Counted from the first letter of the stretch, positions 51,252 to 60,984 are shown. The stretch is DNA of 64,000 nucleotides from Pedobacter chitinilyticus (GCF_003313385.1 NZ_QMHN01000001.1:929325-993324); one strand, 5' to 3'. A program made the numbers and translations. Notes: generated by a model not told the origin, from the letters alone.

Positions 51252-52006
51252 TACTTTTTAACGATTGGTTTTACCACCTGATTAGCCAAAGGAAGTTTAA
51301 GATTTTTGATTTCCTGAAGTACAATTTGTGCTATTTTTCTGGCACCAAGCTCGCTAAAATGGGTATTATCTACTTTCCCTTCTGGATAATTTGGATGCTC
51401 ATTAGCTTGCAATTGTAGAAATAGCAACTTGGAATTTTCTTCACCCATTTGCTGATAAAGCGCACGACTTTTTTCATCTAAATCAATTAACGGGACGGTC
51501 AGTTTTGCAGCAATTTCTTTTACCAATGGAGTGTATTCTTGATGGGTTTCAAGTGCTTTTCCTTCTTTGTCAAATTTCCTTCTTGATACGGGTGTAATTA
51601 AAATTGGCGTAGCTTGTTTAGCTCTAGCTTCATTCACAAACTTGGTCAAATTTTCCTTGTATTGTACTGGCGTGGTATAACGATCTACTTTTTCTTTGCT
51701 TTCATCATTATGTCCAAATTGGATGAACACGTAATCTCCTTTTTTCATTGTGGATAAGGCAGTGGTCCATAAACCTTCACTTAGAAAAGTGCGGGTACTT
51801 CGCCCGTTTTTTGCCAAGTTATTTACCGTGACGCTTTGATCGAAAAAATAGGTAAAAGGCATGCCCCAACCTGTTTCGGGATAGGCTCTAGTTAACTTAT
51901 TGGCCGCCGTAGAATCTCCGATAATAAAAACCGTTGTTTTATCTTCCTTCATGGGGAATAAAAATGCGAATAAGAAATAAGAAGCTAAAAGAAAATGACG
52001 AAACAT
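51251..52006 (-). CDS. Rhamnogalacturonan acetylesterase, family CE12
   Basis: A 251-residue exported SGNH hydrolase. The signal is MFRHFLLASYFLFAFLFPM. Block I is IIGDSTAANK (Ser), block II NNLAKNGRSTRTF (Gly), block III IQFGHNDES (Asn) and block V DNTHFSELGARKIA (Asp/His). CE12 enzymes deacetylate pectin or rhamnogalacturonan I. It is the first enzyme gene after the SusCD lipoprotein genes, from which it is separated by a hairpin terminator; read-through or a separate promoter may feed the esterase/lyase genes. Confidence 0.92.
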   Translation of the reverse strand: MFRHFLLASYFLFAFLFPMKEDKTTVFIIGDSTAANKLTRAYPETGWGMPFTYFFDQSVTVNNLAKNGRSTRTFLSEGLWTTALSTMKKGDYVFIQFGHNDESKEKVDRYTTPVQYKENLTKFVNEARAKQATPILITPVSRRKFDKEGKALETHQEYTPLVKEIAAKLTVPLIDLDEKSRALYQQMGEENSKLLFLQLQANEHPNYPEGKVDNTHFSELGARKIAQIVLQEIKNLKLPLANQVVKPIVKK

Positions 52007-52023
52007 AAATTTGAAAAAGAATT

Positions 52024-52055
52024 AAAAAAAGATGGGGCTTTGAGCCCCGTCTTTA
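52024..52055 (-). terminator. Hairpin behind the susCD genes
   Basis: Stem around GGGGCT/AGCCCC with flanking AAGA/TCTT pairs, a 3-base loop and a T run on the minus strand, 12 bases after the stop at 52067. It may attenuate transcription into the enzyme genes. Confidence 0.75.
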
Positions 52056-52066
52056 AAAATGATCAC

Positions 52067-53656
52067 CTACAATCTCCATCTTGGATCACCTGCACTAGCT
52101 TTACCAGCGAAAGTATCATCCTTGATTTTGAAATTAGCCGTTGCTGGAGCAGTAAATAAAGCTGTACTCGTTCCACCATAAGTATTTACTCCTGGAATGG
52201 CATTTGTTGAAAATGTAACATCAGATGCTTGATAATTATTCTCCAAAGTTGCCGTTGTACCGCCTCTGATACCTCTTCCAGTATTTGCAGGAGAATAGGT
52301 CTTTCCTAAAATATTATTTTTGAAAGTATAAGATGTAGAAACTATTTGAGCATTATAATCAATTAAGTATCTAGCATCACCTACGATATTATAGAAGGTA
52401 TTATTTTCCACCGCTACCGAAACCGAAGGCGCCGAATTATGCAATATTAATCCGTAACCAATATTAGAAAATGTACTATTAGTAATGGAAATGTTGTTAA
52501 CCTTACCTGTAGCAACATTCGTGTTAATAAATGCATAGGCCCCGTTACTTCCGTTGTTACTAACATCATCAACTATACATTTATTTACTATTATTTTATT
52601 TATCGTAATGGTGGCAGTACCTTGTAATCGCATTGGAGTATTAACTAAGTTTCTAATGGTACAATTTTCAAAGGACACTTGCTCCATAATGGAAGCGGCA
52701 CTTTGATTAATTAAATACTGACGTTTAGTACCTGTAACGTCTCCATTGGCATAACCCGTTAAATCTACGTTTTCGAAGTGAAGCTTACCTCCTATAGAAG
52801 GTAATGTAATTAATGAAAATGAAACAATTGGCTTTACAGGTCCAGCTTCCCCAATGATACTGATGTCCAGTCCAGCTGGTAGAACTACCGTTAGATCCGA
52901 ATTGTATTTAGTGCCTTGTAGAATTACGAATCTAGTGCTGGTAGTAGCTGCTTGAATTTTAGCAGCCAAGTCATCTGTTGCAGTTACGTAAACTACATCT
53001 GCGCCAGTTGGCAGGTTTGGAAGCGTAGTGAAATTTTTAGTTCCTCTTACAGCCGTATTATTTAAAATAGTCGCAGTATAAGTAGTCAAAGGAGATAACC
53101 CAGTAACCACTGCTTGTCCAGCCGCAATTTCGCCAGTTGTTAAAACTTTGGTGATATCACCAGGCATTATTTTTATACTTGTAACTGTAGAGGCTGCTGG
53201 CCAGTTTAATGTAACCGAATTAGGAGTTAACTTGTCGGATGTGATATCTTGAAAAATCTGCTCTGGCTCTGTTTTAAACGCAATATTTACCCATTTAGAA
53301 TCGCTAGAACCATCGTTACCTATAGATTTAATTCTTGCATAATACTGTGTATCTCCACTCAGGTTTGTAACTGTATAAGTTATTAATGTATTTGCGATGT
53401 TTGAAATAGTACGCTCAGGCGTCCCTGTATAATCAGCTGTTTTGTAAATTTCAATGGTATAAGATTTTGTATTCTTAATTTTCTCCCAAGTAAACACAGC
53501 ATTAACCTTACCTGAAATGACCACCTTTAAACCACTTACGGCAAATGATCTGGCAAAAGTTGGCTCAACTTCTTCCAGCTCATTTTCTTTACAACCACTA
53601 GCGAGTAACAAAACTGCCAATGCAATATTAAATATGTTTTTAAAATTTCTTTTCAT
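52067..53656 (-). CDS. SusE-position surface lipoprotein, FN3-DUF4957-DUF5123
   Basis: A 529-residue lipoprotein (signal MKRNFKNIFNIALAVLLLASGC). Two fibronectin-III-like modules (about 35-215: VNAVFTWEKIKNTKSYTIEI; PNSVTLNWPAASTVTSIKI) precede a right-handed beta-helix-like region (about 220-529) matching the DUF4957/DUF5123 pair seen next to pectin SusCD systems. Its repeats include FENCTIRNL and ITNSTFSNIGYGLIL. By position and anchor it is a surface glycan-binding protein; a catalytic role cannot be excluded because lyases share the fold. It follows susD by 11 bases. Confidence 0.82.
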   Translation of the reverse strand: MKRNFKNIFNIALAVLLLASGCKENELEEVEPTFARSFAVSGLKVVISGKVNAVFTWEKIKNTKSYTIEIYKTADYTGTPERTISNIANTLITYTVTNLSGDTQYYARIKSIGNDGSSDSKWVNIAFKTEPEQIFQDITSDKLTPNSVTLNWPAASTVTSIKIMPGDITKVLTTGEIAAGQAVVTGLSPLTTYTATILNNTAVRGTKNFTTLPNLPTGADVVYVTATDDLAAKIQAATTSTRFVILQGTKYNSDLTVVLPAGLDISIIGEAGPVKPIVSFSLITLPSIGGKLHFENVDLTGYANGDVTGTKRQYLINQSAASIMEQVSFENCTIRNLVNTPMRLQGTATITINKIIVNKCIVDDVSNNGSNGAYAFINTNVATGKVNNISITNSTFSNIGYGLILHNSAPSVSVAVENNTFYNIVGDARYLIDYNAQIVSTSYTFKNNILGKTYSPANTGRGIRGGTTATLENNYQASDVTFSTNAIPGVNTYGGTSTALFTAPATANFKIKDDTFAGKASAGDPRWRL

Positions 53657-53667
53657 TGTCAGTCAAA

Positions 53668-55491
53668 TTAAAGTCCTAAATAGCTGTTGTTTAGCTTACC
53701 ATCTGAAGCTTCTAAAAACACTTGCCAAATAGGCCAGTGAGGCTGTTTACTTGGTTGTTTTACGTAAAGTGCATTCCAAGTTTCTACCGAAGTTCCAGAT
53801 GTAGTTGAAGAAAGTTTCCAGTCTACCGCGGTGTAACCAGTTTTAGCAGCACCAATAGCATCTGTATCTCCCTTATCTAAACCGTAAATATCAATGGTTT
53901 CATTATCAGCATTTAACTTCCAATATACTTTTGTTGGCCATTGAGCATAATTATTCACTTTATTATGCAAATCCTGTAAGTTCGCTCTATTAGTCGCTAA
54001 TGCAGCATCTAATATATTCCAACGAATTAAATCTTGCTTTCTAATCATTTCACCCACAAACTCTAAAGCTCTTTGTTTCATGATTACATTTTCTAGGAAT
54101 TGCTGTTTATCACTAAATGAAGCAGCATAAGTCATATATGCTGCTGCTTTTGCAGTATTATTTCCATAAGCTCTATCCACAATTTTCTTTACTTGAGGAA
54201 GTGCAGCTGCAGGACCATCAATTTCGTTAATTGCTTCTGCTGCCATTAAAATCACGTCCGAAAAACGCATCACCATCCAATTGATTCCGTCATCATTTGT
54301 AGAAGTTACTCTTCTTGTCATCCATTCATAACGATATTTTCCTAAATACATCGTACTCAATGTAGACACCTTTTGAACAGCGGTAGTAACTGTAGCTGCG
54401 CCCCATCCGTATGGTGTAACACTAACGTTTCTACGCGTATCTTCCTTATCATATTCATACCAAACTGCAGGATTTGCCAATACTGAACCACCACGAGCTT
54501 GAGCGGTATATTTATCAACACTGGCATGGTTTACACCTAAATCAAATATCACCCTACCTCTACCTTCTGCAAATGGAAGTTCCCACATTGATTCTTGGCC
54601 CGCAGTAGTGATCTCTTTACATAAGTTTTGGAATACTGTTTGGAAGCTAGGTAACAAGACTCCACGATTTTCATTAATTAACGCCAAACATTCATCTTTA
54701 ACGATTTGGTACATTTTACTTTTCGTCAGTTCAGGATCGTTGCTTAAACGTGTGGTACCATCTAAATGCATATTGTAACCACCAGCCATTAAAGCGATGC
54801 GAGCTCTTAATCCCTTAGCAAAAGCCTTATTAATGTTCTCTACGGTACTAGTTCTTGCAGTTGCATTTGGCCAAGCTAAATATTTTTCAGCTTCAAATAA
54901 ATCAGCAAGAATTTGTTTATAAATAACATCCATATCAGATCTAGGCAAGTTCAAGGTTGCGTTAGTTACGGGCTCAAATCTAGCTGGTACGTTACCCCAT
55001 CCTTTAATTAAGTCCATATACATAAAGGCTCTTAAGGTTAATACTTCTCCATAAAGCTGAGCTAGCTGCGCATTGTTATCTATATCGCCATAAGCTTTAA
55101 ACCCTCTGATTGCTAAATTAGCACGTTCAACACCTGAATATAACATGGCGTATACATTTGTACTGGCATTCATTTGAGTGTTATTTACGTTGGTATTATA
55201 GTTGCCCATACGCGATTTCTCGGTAGTAAAAGAAGTAATACCCGATAAAATCTCCGTATCTGTATTAGAACCATAAAGTGCAATATATCTACCTCTATAT
55301 GAATTAGTTTCCGCAAACGTCTGCAAAATACCAGTGATTACACCCTCAGCCAAACGAACTGTAGAATATAATTCTTTATCTTCTATCGAAGATTTCAAAG
55401 GAGCATCCAGTGCTCTTTTACAGCTGCTTAACATCACTAATGCAGCTAAAAACAAAACTATAAAATTAATTTTTTTCATTACGCTTCGCAT
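53668..55491 (-). CDS. susD: SusD/RagB-family nutrient-binding lipoprotein
   Basis: A 607-residue surface lipoprotein, lipid Cys at the end of MKKINFIVLFLAALVMLSSC. TPR-like helices carry the family patterns GEVLTLRAFMYMDLIKGWGNVP and NLPRSDMDVIYKQILADLFEAEKYL, and the C-terminal half has VGEMIRKQDLIRWNIL. It binds the oligosaccharide and caps the SusC transporter. ATG 55491 overlaps the susC stop (TAATG); ATG 55479 would begin exactly at the signal peptide. The ligand is presumably pectic oligosaccharide. Confidence 0.95.
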   Translation of the reverse strand: MRSVMKKINFIVLFLAALVMLSSCKRALDAPLKSSIEDKELYSTVRLAEGVITGILQTFAETNSYRGRYIALYGSNTDTEILSGITSFTTEKSRMGNYNTNVNNTQMNASTNVYAMLYSGVERANLAIRGFKAYGDIDNNAQLAQLYGEVLTLRAFMYMDLIKGWGNVPARFEPVTNATLNLPRSDMDVIYKQILADLFEAEKYLAWPNATARTSTVENINKAFAKGLRARIALMAGGYNMHLDGTTRLSNDPELTKSKMYQIVKDECLALINENRGVLLPSFQTVFQNLCKEITTAGQESMWELPFAEGRGRVIFDLGVNHASVDKYTAQARGGSVLANPAVWYEYDKEDTRRNVSVTPYGWGAATVTTAVQKVSTLSTMYLGKYRYEWMTRRVTSTNDDGINWMVMRFSDVILMAAEAINEIDGPAAALPQVKKIVDRAYGNNTAKAAAYMTYAASFSDKQQFLENVIMKQRALEFVGEMIRKQDLIRWNILDAALATNRANLQDLHNKVNNYAQWPTKVYWKLNADNETIDIYGLDKGDTDAIGAAKTGYTAVDWKLSSTTSGTSVETWNALYVKQPSKQPHWPIWQVFLEASDGKLNNSYLGL

Positions 55492-58400
55492 TAAAAGTTA
55501 ACATTTAAACCGAATATAACCGACCTACTTCTTGGATATGCCGAGTAGTCAACACCAGGTGTTAAACCTGTACTCCTTCTGGTTGAAACTTCAGGATCGT
55601 AACCTGAATAGTTTGTCCAAACAAACACATTATTAACAGAAGAGTAGAATCTCACTTTTTTCAAGCGAATCTTATTTGTAAGACTTGTAGGCAAAGTATA
55701 ACCTAAAGTTACTGTCGAAAGTCTTAAGAAAGAACCGTCTTCTATTGCCCAATCGGACAATACATAATTAGTGTAAGGTGACCATAAAGTAGTATTAGCA
55801 TTCATCGCGGTTAATTCTGCAGGATCATTACTAATTGTTCCGTCACCACGAAGATTGGTCCACCTGCTTCCAGAGGCCATTTGACTAATTAAATTCCTGT
55901 AGCTAGTGTTTCCAGTCGAAGTATATTCAATCTTGTTTGCATTGTATACATCGTTACCATAGCTCCAGTTAAAATAAGCTGCGAAGTCGAAATCAAACAA
56001 ACGGCCCGTTAATGAGAAACCACCAGTATGTTTGGGCAACGCGTTGCCAATAATTGTTCTATCGCTTGTATTTACTACACCATCACCGTTAATGTCTACT
56101 AGTTTGTGTTGTCCAGGTCTAATGTTACCCACTACAGAACTAGAATTTGGTATGCCTGTTTTTAAAGTCCAAGTAGAACCACTTACACCAGAGAAATCAG
56201 AAACTTCGTATCTACCTGCACTTTTGTAACCATAGATTTGACCCAGTGACATTCCTGGTAATACTTTATAGTCTTCACCAATTGCTGTTGAAGCCCAACC
56301 AGAAGTTCCGTTGATATTTTCTATAGCTCCTAAAGAAACCACTTTGTTTCTATTGAATGAAATATTAGCGTTGAAACCAAGGTCAAAGTTTTTCTTTTGT
56401 ATTGCACGGTAGTTAACACCAAGCTCTAAACCTTTATTTTGAGTTTCGCCAATGTTTCTATATTGTGTTTCGTAACCTACCCCTGTAATTGGATAAAGTA
56501 CTAACAAATCTTTCGTGTTGTTTAAGTAAACATCAGCAGTAGCTGTGACTTTGTTATTAAATAACCCAAAATCTAAACCAATGTTACGAGACACGGTAGT
56601 TTCCCATTTCAAATCTGGATTGTACATAATTTTGCCTAACGACCAAAAATTGGATGCTCCGTTAATCCACGATGTAGTGGAGTTAGAATAAGCTTGTAAT
56701 ACTTGTCCAGTAGGGATATTATTATTACCAGACTCGCCATAACTTGCTCTTAATTTCAAATCAGACAACCACGATTTTGTACCAGACATGAAATCTTCCT
56801 GAATAATTCTCCAAGCCGCTGATACAGAAGGAAAATACCCCCACTGGTTACCTGGCGCAAATTTGGAAGAGCCATCTGCTCTAAAAGCTACGCTCAACAA
56901 GTATTTGCCTTTGTAATCATAATTTGCTCTACCAAAAAACGATAATAGTTTATCATCTTGAGCAAAAGCATTATCAATAGAAAATGGCGTACCTAATGTT
57001 GTAAAATGACGAGTGTCATCAAAGCTAAAAGTTGTTGGATAACCATGAATTACATTTGTAAGGGTAGAATTCTCAACCTTCAAATACTCCTGTCCAATTA
57101 AAGCAGTTAGGTTGTGATCACTTGGCAAAAGCTTTCTGAAATTATAGTTTAAAGTATTTGTGTTTCTTAAAGATATTCTTTGTGAATTTGCTATCGTTAA
57201 AGCAGGTTGATTTTGATTTAATACCCCAGGAACATTTCTCACGTAATACGTAGTGAGTCCATAAAAACGATCATTGGTATTATTTCCAACTTCGTAACCT
57301 ACGTCTGATCTAAATTTTAAATCATTGTTGATATCATAACTTAATGCACCAGTGAATGTATATTGTCTACGAGTAACTAACTGATCATTGTCACTAACAG
57401 CCGTAGTTGGTGTATACAAATTGAAATCGTCCTCAATGTTATCTGCGGTAGTTAAACCTGGTACCGAAAAAGGTGGATATAGTACCGCATATTTTAACCG
57501 GGAGTCTGCGGAGGAAACTTCTTTTGTTTCATTAGCGCCACCGCCATTAATTTTAGAATCTGAGTAACGTAGACCTAAATCAATCGAAAGCGACTTATAG
57601 ATTTTATGATTTAATTTAAAGTTGATGTTTTGACGTTGAAAACCTGACAACATCATAATCGCCCTATCTTTTACAAAATTGTGGCTTAAGCTATATTTAG
57701 TTTTATCACTCCCCCCCATGATACTTAAATTATGGTTGATTGTGTTACCTCTACGGCCAAAAACAATATTCTGCCAGTCATTTGAGGCAATATTTTGATA
57801 CATATCCATGTCTTCATAAGCACCAAAATAATCAGTATAACCAGATAAAGAACCTGTGCCAGGTGTGATTAATCTTTCATGCTCATATTGCCATAAAACA
57901 TAATCAGCAGGCGTTAATACATCCAAAGTATTTGCAATTTTTCTAAAACCACCAAATAAATTATAGGAGATGCTCGTTTTACTATCTCGTGAGCTTTTAG
58001 TGGTTACTAGAATTACTCCGTTTGCGCCTCGAGATCCATAAATTGCTGTAGAAGACGCGTCTTTTAAGATATCAATACTTTCAATATCCTGCGGTGCAAT
58101 GTCAGATATCGTATTCACAGGAAAACCGTCAACGATATACAGAGGCTCGTTACTCTGAGTAATAGAAGATCCTCCCCTAACACGAACATTAATCTCAGCA
58201 TCTGGTGATCCCTCAGTAGTAGCGATGTTAACACCAGCTACCCTACCTTGAATTGCTTCTAAAGCCGAAGAAACTGGAGCGGCTGCTATGGTTGCTGCCC
58301 CTACGGAAGAAACAGCACCAGTAATAGCTTCCCTTTTAACAGTACCATAACCGATGTTTACAATTTTTACCTCATTAAGTGTTGTTGCACTTTCTTCTAA

Positions 58401-58685
58401 AGCCACATTTATTTGACTTTTAGAACCAACTATTTCTTCAAGACTATTAAAGCCAATAGAATTAAAAACTAAAACAACATTTCCAGTGGATGGAACTGCA
58501 ATTTTATATATCCCATTAGCATCGGAAGATACAGCATTTTTGGTTCCTTTAATGGTTACGGCTACGCCAGGAATTGGAGATCCAGTAGCCTTTTCGGTTA
58601 CTTTCCCTGTTACTGACCTCGTTTGCGCATGCGCTAATTGGATACCCATAGCCAATACACAAAAAAACAGTAAGATTTTTTTCAT
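55491..58685 (-). CDS. susC: SusC/RagA-family TonB-dependent outer-membrane transporter
   Basis: A 1064-residue importer with signal peptide MKKILLFFCVLAMGIQLAHAQ. It has a carboxypeptidase-regulatory-like domain (about 25-105, VTGKVTEKATGSPIPGVAVTIKG), a plug (about 115-230, EPLYIVDGFPV; ASSTAIYGSRGANGVILVTTK) and a long 22-strand barrel ending in SRSVIFGLNVNF. There is no N-terminal anti-sigma-interacting (STN) domain, which fits control by LacI and not by an ECF sigma pair. It is the first gene of the pectin unit. The 230 bases upstream are shared with the divergent LacI gene. Confidence 0.96.
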   Translation of the reverse strand: MKKILLFFCVLAMGIQLAHAQTRSVTGKVTEKATGSPIPGVAVTIKGTKNAVSSDANGIYKIAVPSTGNVVLVFNSIGFNSLEEIVGSKSQINVALEESATTLNEVKIVNIGYGTVKREAITGAVSSVGAATIAAAPVSSALEAIQGRVAGVNIATTEGSPDAEINVRVRGGSSITQSNEPLYIVDGFPVNTISDIAPQDIESIDILKDASSTAIYGSRGANGVILVTTKSSRDSKTSISYNLFGGFRKIANTLDVLTPADYVLWQYEHERLITPGTGSLSGYTDYFGAYEDMDMYQNIASNDWQNIVFGRRGNTINHNLSIMGGSDKTKYSLSHNFVKDRAIMMLSGFQRQNINFKLNHKIYKSLSIDLGLRYSDSKINGGGANETKEVSSADSRLKYAVLYPPFSVPGLTTADNIEDDFNLYTPTTAVSDNDQLVTRRQYTFTGALSYDINNDLKFRSDVGYEVGNNTNDRFYGLTTYYVRNVPGVLNQNQPALTIANSQRISLRNTNTLNYNFRKLLPSDHNLTALIGQEYLKVENSTLTNVIHGYPTTFSFDDTRHFTTLGTPFSIDNAFAQDDKLLSFFGRANYDYKGKYLLSVAFRADGSSKFAPGNQWGYFPSVSAAWRIIQEDFMSGTKSWLSDLKLRASYGESGNNNIPTGQVLQAYSNSTTSWINGASNFWSLGKIMYNPDLKWETTVSRNIGLDFGLFNNKVTATADVYLNNTKDLLVLYPITGVGYETQYRNIGETQNKGLELGVNYRAIQKKNFDLGFNANISFNRNKVVSLGAIENINGTSGWASTAIGEDYKVLPGMSLGQIYGYKSAGRYEVSDFSGVSGSTWTLKTGIPNSSSVVGNIRPGQHKLVDINGDGVVNTSDRTIIGNALPKHTGGFSLTGRLFDFDFAAYFNWSYGNDVYNANKIEYTSTGNTSYRNLISQMASGSRWTNLRGDGTISNDPAELTAMNANTTLWSPYTNYVLSDWAIEDGSFLRLSTVTLGYTLPTSLTNKIRLKKVRFYSSVNNVFVWTNYSGYDPEVSTRRSTGLTPGVDYSAYPRSRSVIFGLNVNF

Positions 58686-58790
58686 ACAATATGGTTAAAA
58701 TTTGGTTATATGCGAAATGGGTTTAGAGCCATCTCTTAACAATTCTACAACGTTTTTTTAAGATATAGCGCTGATGAGTAGCTATAAATT

Positions 58791-58817
58791 TATGCAATCG
58801 TTCCCGACAACGTTGCC
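58791..58817. promoter_or_regulatory. Putative LacI-type operator(s) between susC and lacI
   Basis: TATGCAATCGTTCCC (58791-58805) is immediately followed by GACAACGTTGCC (58806-58817). Both halves have a CG-centred core, and GCAATCGTT and AACGTTGC are near-inverted copies. A -7-like TAAATTTA (58785-58792) overlaps the left edge on the minus strand, so binding there would block susC. Confidence 0.6.
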
Positions 58818-58863
58818 AAAATCAAGCAAAAATTATATCTTTAGTACAATGAAGAAATAGTAC

Positions 58864-58871
58864 TATTTTTG
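58864..58871 (+). promoter_or_regulatory. -7 promoter element of the LacI-family gene
   Basis: TATTTTTG, an exact TAnnTTTG match, 47 bases before the ATG at 58919. Confidence 0.5.
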
Positions 58872-58918
58872 AGATACTTATTCAACATCACAAACTCCGT
58901 AATTTTATATCACAACGC

Positions 58919-59929
58919 ATGTTCGAGCCCGTAACCATAAAAGATATCGCAAAAGCACTTGGTCTGTCTACTTCTACTGTTTCCAGAGCACTTAGAGACA
59001 CGTACGAAATAAGTCCAGCCACAAAAAAATTGGTTACAGATTATGCAAAGCAAATTGGCTATAAACCCAATCCTATTGCTTTAAGTTTAAAGGAACGCAG
59101 AAGTAAGTCTATTGGCGTAGTGGTGAGCGAAGTAGCCAATAGCTATTTTTCACAAGCGGTAGATGGCATTGAATCCATTGCCTACGATAAAGGTTACCAT
59201 GTTATCATTTCGCAAACGCATGAATCTTACGAAAGAGAAGTGATTAACGTAAACCATTTAGCTTCCAGATCAGTAGATGGGCTTTTAGTTTCCCTTTCTT
59301 CACAAACTTCGGACATTTCACATTTAAAATCTCTACACGATAAAGGTTTACCGATAGTTTTCTTTGATCGCGTAGCGGATGAGATTGTAACCCATAAAGT
59401 AATTGCGGATAACGAAAAAGGTGCGTTTGAGGCCACTGATTATCTGATCAAATCAGGTTATAGAAAAATTGCTCACCTTACCAGCTCCAGTTACCTCTCT
59501 ATTAGTATAGAACGTTTGTCGGGCTATAAAAAAGCTTTAGCGCATCATGGAATTGAATTTAGGGAAGATTATGTAAAATACTGCCCTCACGGTGGAATGC
59601 TTTACGAAGAAACAGAAACAGCAATTAAAGAATTATTGGCGTTGAAAGATAAACCTAATGCCATTTTTGTGGCTGGTGATAGGTTAAGCACGGGTTGTTT
59701 AAGCGTATTTAAGAACTTGAACGTAGCAGTTCCTAATGATATGGCAATCGCTGGTTTTAGTAATTCGGATGTATTGGATCTTTTTAATCCTTCACTTACT
59801 TCGATAAGGCAGCCAGCGTATGAAATAGGCCGCCTTGCTACCGAAATGCTACTTAAAATAATTGAAGCAAAATATCCTATCGAAGAGTTTGAGAAAAAGG
59901 TTTTAGATACCGACCTCTACATCAGATAG
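58919..59929 (+). CDS. LacI-family transcriptional regulator
   Basis: A 336-residue repressor-type protein. The N-terminal helix-turn-helix with hinge (about 5-60) reads VTIKDIAKALGLSTSTVSRAL then KPNPIALSLK. The periplasmic-binding-protein-like effector domain follows (about 62-336; SKSIGVVVSEVANSYFSQAVDGIE, IVFFDRV, AIFVAGDRLSTGCL). It is divergent from susC with CG-centred operator-like sites between, so it most likely regulates the pectin genes in response to a galacturonate-derived sugar; the effector is unknown. No hybrid two-component or ECF sigma/anti-sigma regulator is in the locus. Confidence 0.93.
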   Translation: MFEPVTIKDIAKALGLSTSTVSRALRDTYEISPATKKLVTDYAKQIGYKPNPIALSLKERRSKSIGVVVSEVANSYFSQAVDGIESIAYDKGYHVIISQTHESYEREVINVNHLASRSVDGLLVSLSSQTSDISHLKSLHDKGLPIVFFDRVADEIVTHKVIADNEKGAFEATDYLIKSGYRKIAHLTSSSYLSISIERLSGYKKALAHHGIEFREDYVKYCPHGGMLYEETETAIKELLALKDKPNAIFVAGDRLSTGCLSVFKNLNVAVPNDMAIAGFSNSDVLDLFNPSLTSIRQPAYEIGRLATEMLLKIIEAKYPIEEFEKKVLDTDLYIR

Positions 59930-59930
59930 T

Positions 59931-60359
59931 TTAGTGAGGCAATTTAAAAGCCTGTCTAGCCAATAACTTCCAATCTTTACCCTGTAGCTGCCAAACTAAC
60001 AAAATACCAAGGTGAACTTCTCCAGGTTTACCGCCATCGTTGGTTTTAGCATGTAATTCATGACGTACTACCCCTGTACTGCCTGTAATCTTAACGGTTT
60101 GATTGGCTAAGTCAATGCTTACAAAATCAGATTTACCACTGGCTATGGTTTCTACAAAAGTGGCTTTATCTTCTATTTTTCCACCAGAATGACCGTAGCT
60201 TAAATCATCAGCGGCAATATCTTCTAAATCTTTACGATCGCCACTAACCATCGCAGCTTTCATTTTTTCTACAGCAGTTAAAAGATTTTGCTCTGCCTTA
60301 TTTTGGGCAAATACGTAGGTGCTAGACATCAGTGCAAGGATTAAAACAAGTTTTTTCAT
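59931..60359 (-). CDS. Exported DUF4440/NTF2-like protein
   Basis: A 142-residue protein with signal peptide MKKLVLILALMSSTYVFAQ and an NTF2-like (SnoaL/DUF4440) fold. Visible are AMVSGDRKDLEDIAADDLSYGHSGGKIEDKATF, VVRHELHAKT and the closing LVWQLQGKDWKLLARQAFKLP. Exported members are common in Bacteroidota; no reaction is established. Start ATG 60359 is chosen because an in-frame ATG at 60383 would place eight polar residues before the signal. It lies convergent with the LacI gene (1 base apart) and behind mscL. Confidence 0.85.
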   Translation of the reverse strand: MKKLVLILALMSSTYVFAQNKAEQNLLTAVEKMKAAMVSGDRKDLEDIAADDLSYGHSGGKIEDKATFVETIASGKSDFVSIDLANQTVKITGSTGVVRHELHAKTNDGGKPGEVHLGILLVWQLQGKDWKLLARQAFKLPH

Positions 60360-60390
60360 ATCATTAACGTAACTTTTGGGCATAAAAAAA

Positions 60391-60431
60391 CATACCCTTC
60401 ATTTTTCATTTCAACAAAAAAGAAAGGTATG
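60391..60431 (-). terminator. Possible long-loop hairpin after mscL
   Basis: Arms CATACCCTTC (60391-60400) and GAAAGGTATG (60422-60431) pair at 9 of 10 positions with a 21-base loop, and a T run follows on the minus strand. Located between mscL and the DUF4440 gene. Confidence 0.5.
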
Positions 60432-60448
60432 CTTATTCTAAATTATTC

Positions 60449-60880
60449 TTATTTATTTTTTAGTAAGTCTCTAATCTCACCAAGTAAAATTTCTTCTTTA
60501 GATGGTGCTGGTGGAGCGGTTGGAGCAGCTTCTTCTTTTCTTTTCAGGCTATTTATTCCCTTAATCATTAAAAAGATAACCAAAGCTAAAAGTAAGAAAT
60601 TAATGGCTACTGTAATGAAATTACCATAGGCGAAAATAGCTGTTTCTGGTATTTTACGTGCTTCTTCTAAAGCCGTATTTACAGGCACATCTCCTTTTAG
60701 TACGATGTACAACTGGCTAAAATCAGGCTGCCCAATAATGGCTGAAACAATTGGCATCACCAAATCCTTCACTACGCTGTCGATAATTTTACCGAAAGCA
60801 CCGCCAATGATTACACCGACAGCTAGGTCCATTACATTGCCTTTTATGGCAAACTCTCTAAATTCTTTTACAAATCCCAT
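60449..60880 (-). CDS. mscL: Large-conductance mechanosensitive channel
   Basis: A 143-residue inner-membrane channel that opens under high membrane tension and protects cells from osmotic down-shock. The N-terminus [42 protein letters not shown] is the first helix with the pore glycines. The second membrane helix ([19 protein letters not shown]) is followed by a charged C-terminal helix ending [15 protein letters not shown]. Length and order are typical. Monocistronic, divergent from rpoN. Confidence 0.97.
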   Translation of the reverse strand: MGFVKEFREFAIKGNVMDLAVGVIIGGAFGKIIDSVVKDLVMPIVSAIIGQPDFSQLYIVLKGDVPVNTALEEARKIPETAIFAYGNFITVAINFLLLALVIFLMIKGINSLKRKEEAAPTAPPAPSKEEILLGEIRDLLKNK

Positions 60881-60984
60881 ATAAACGTGTTTTTAGTTAG
60901 GTATTTAATTTTTAGTTATCGTAAACTTACTGAAAAGAAGATTAATTAATCAAATTAAACCAACAAAAATCTAAAGCATTTGTT

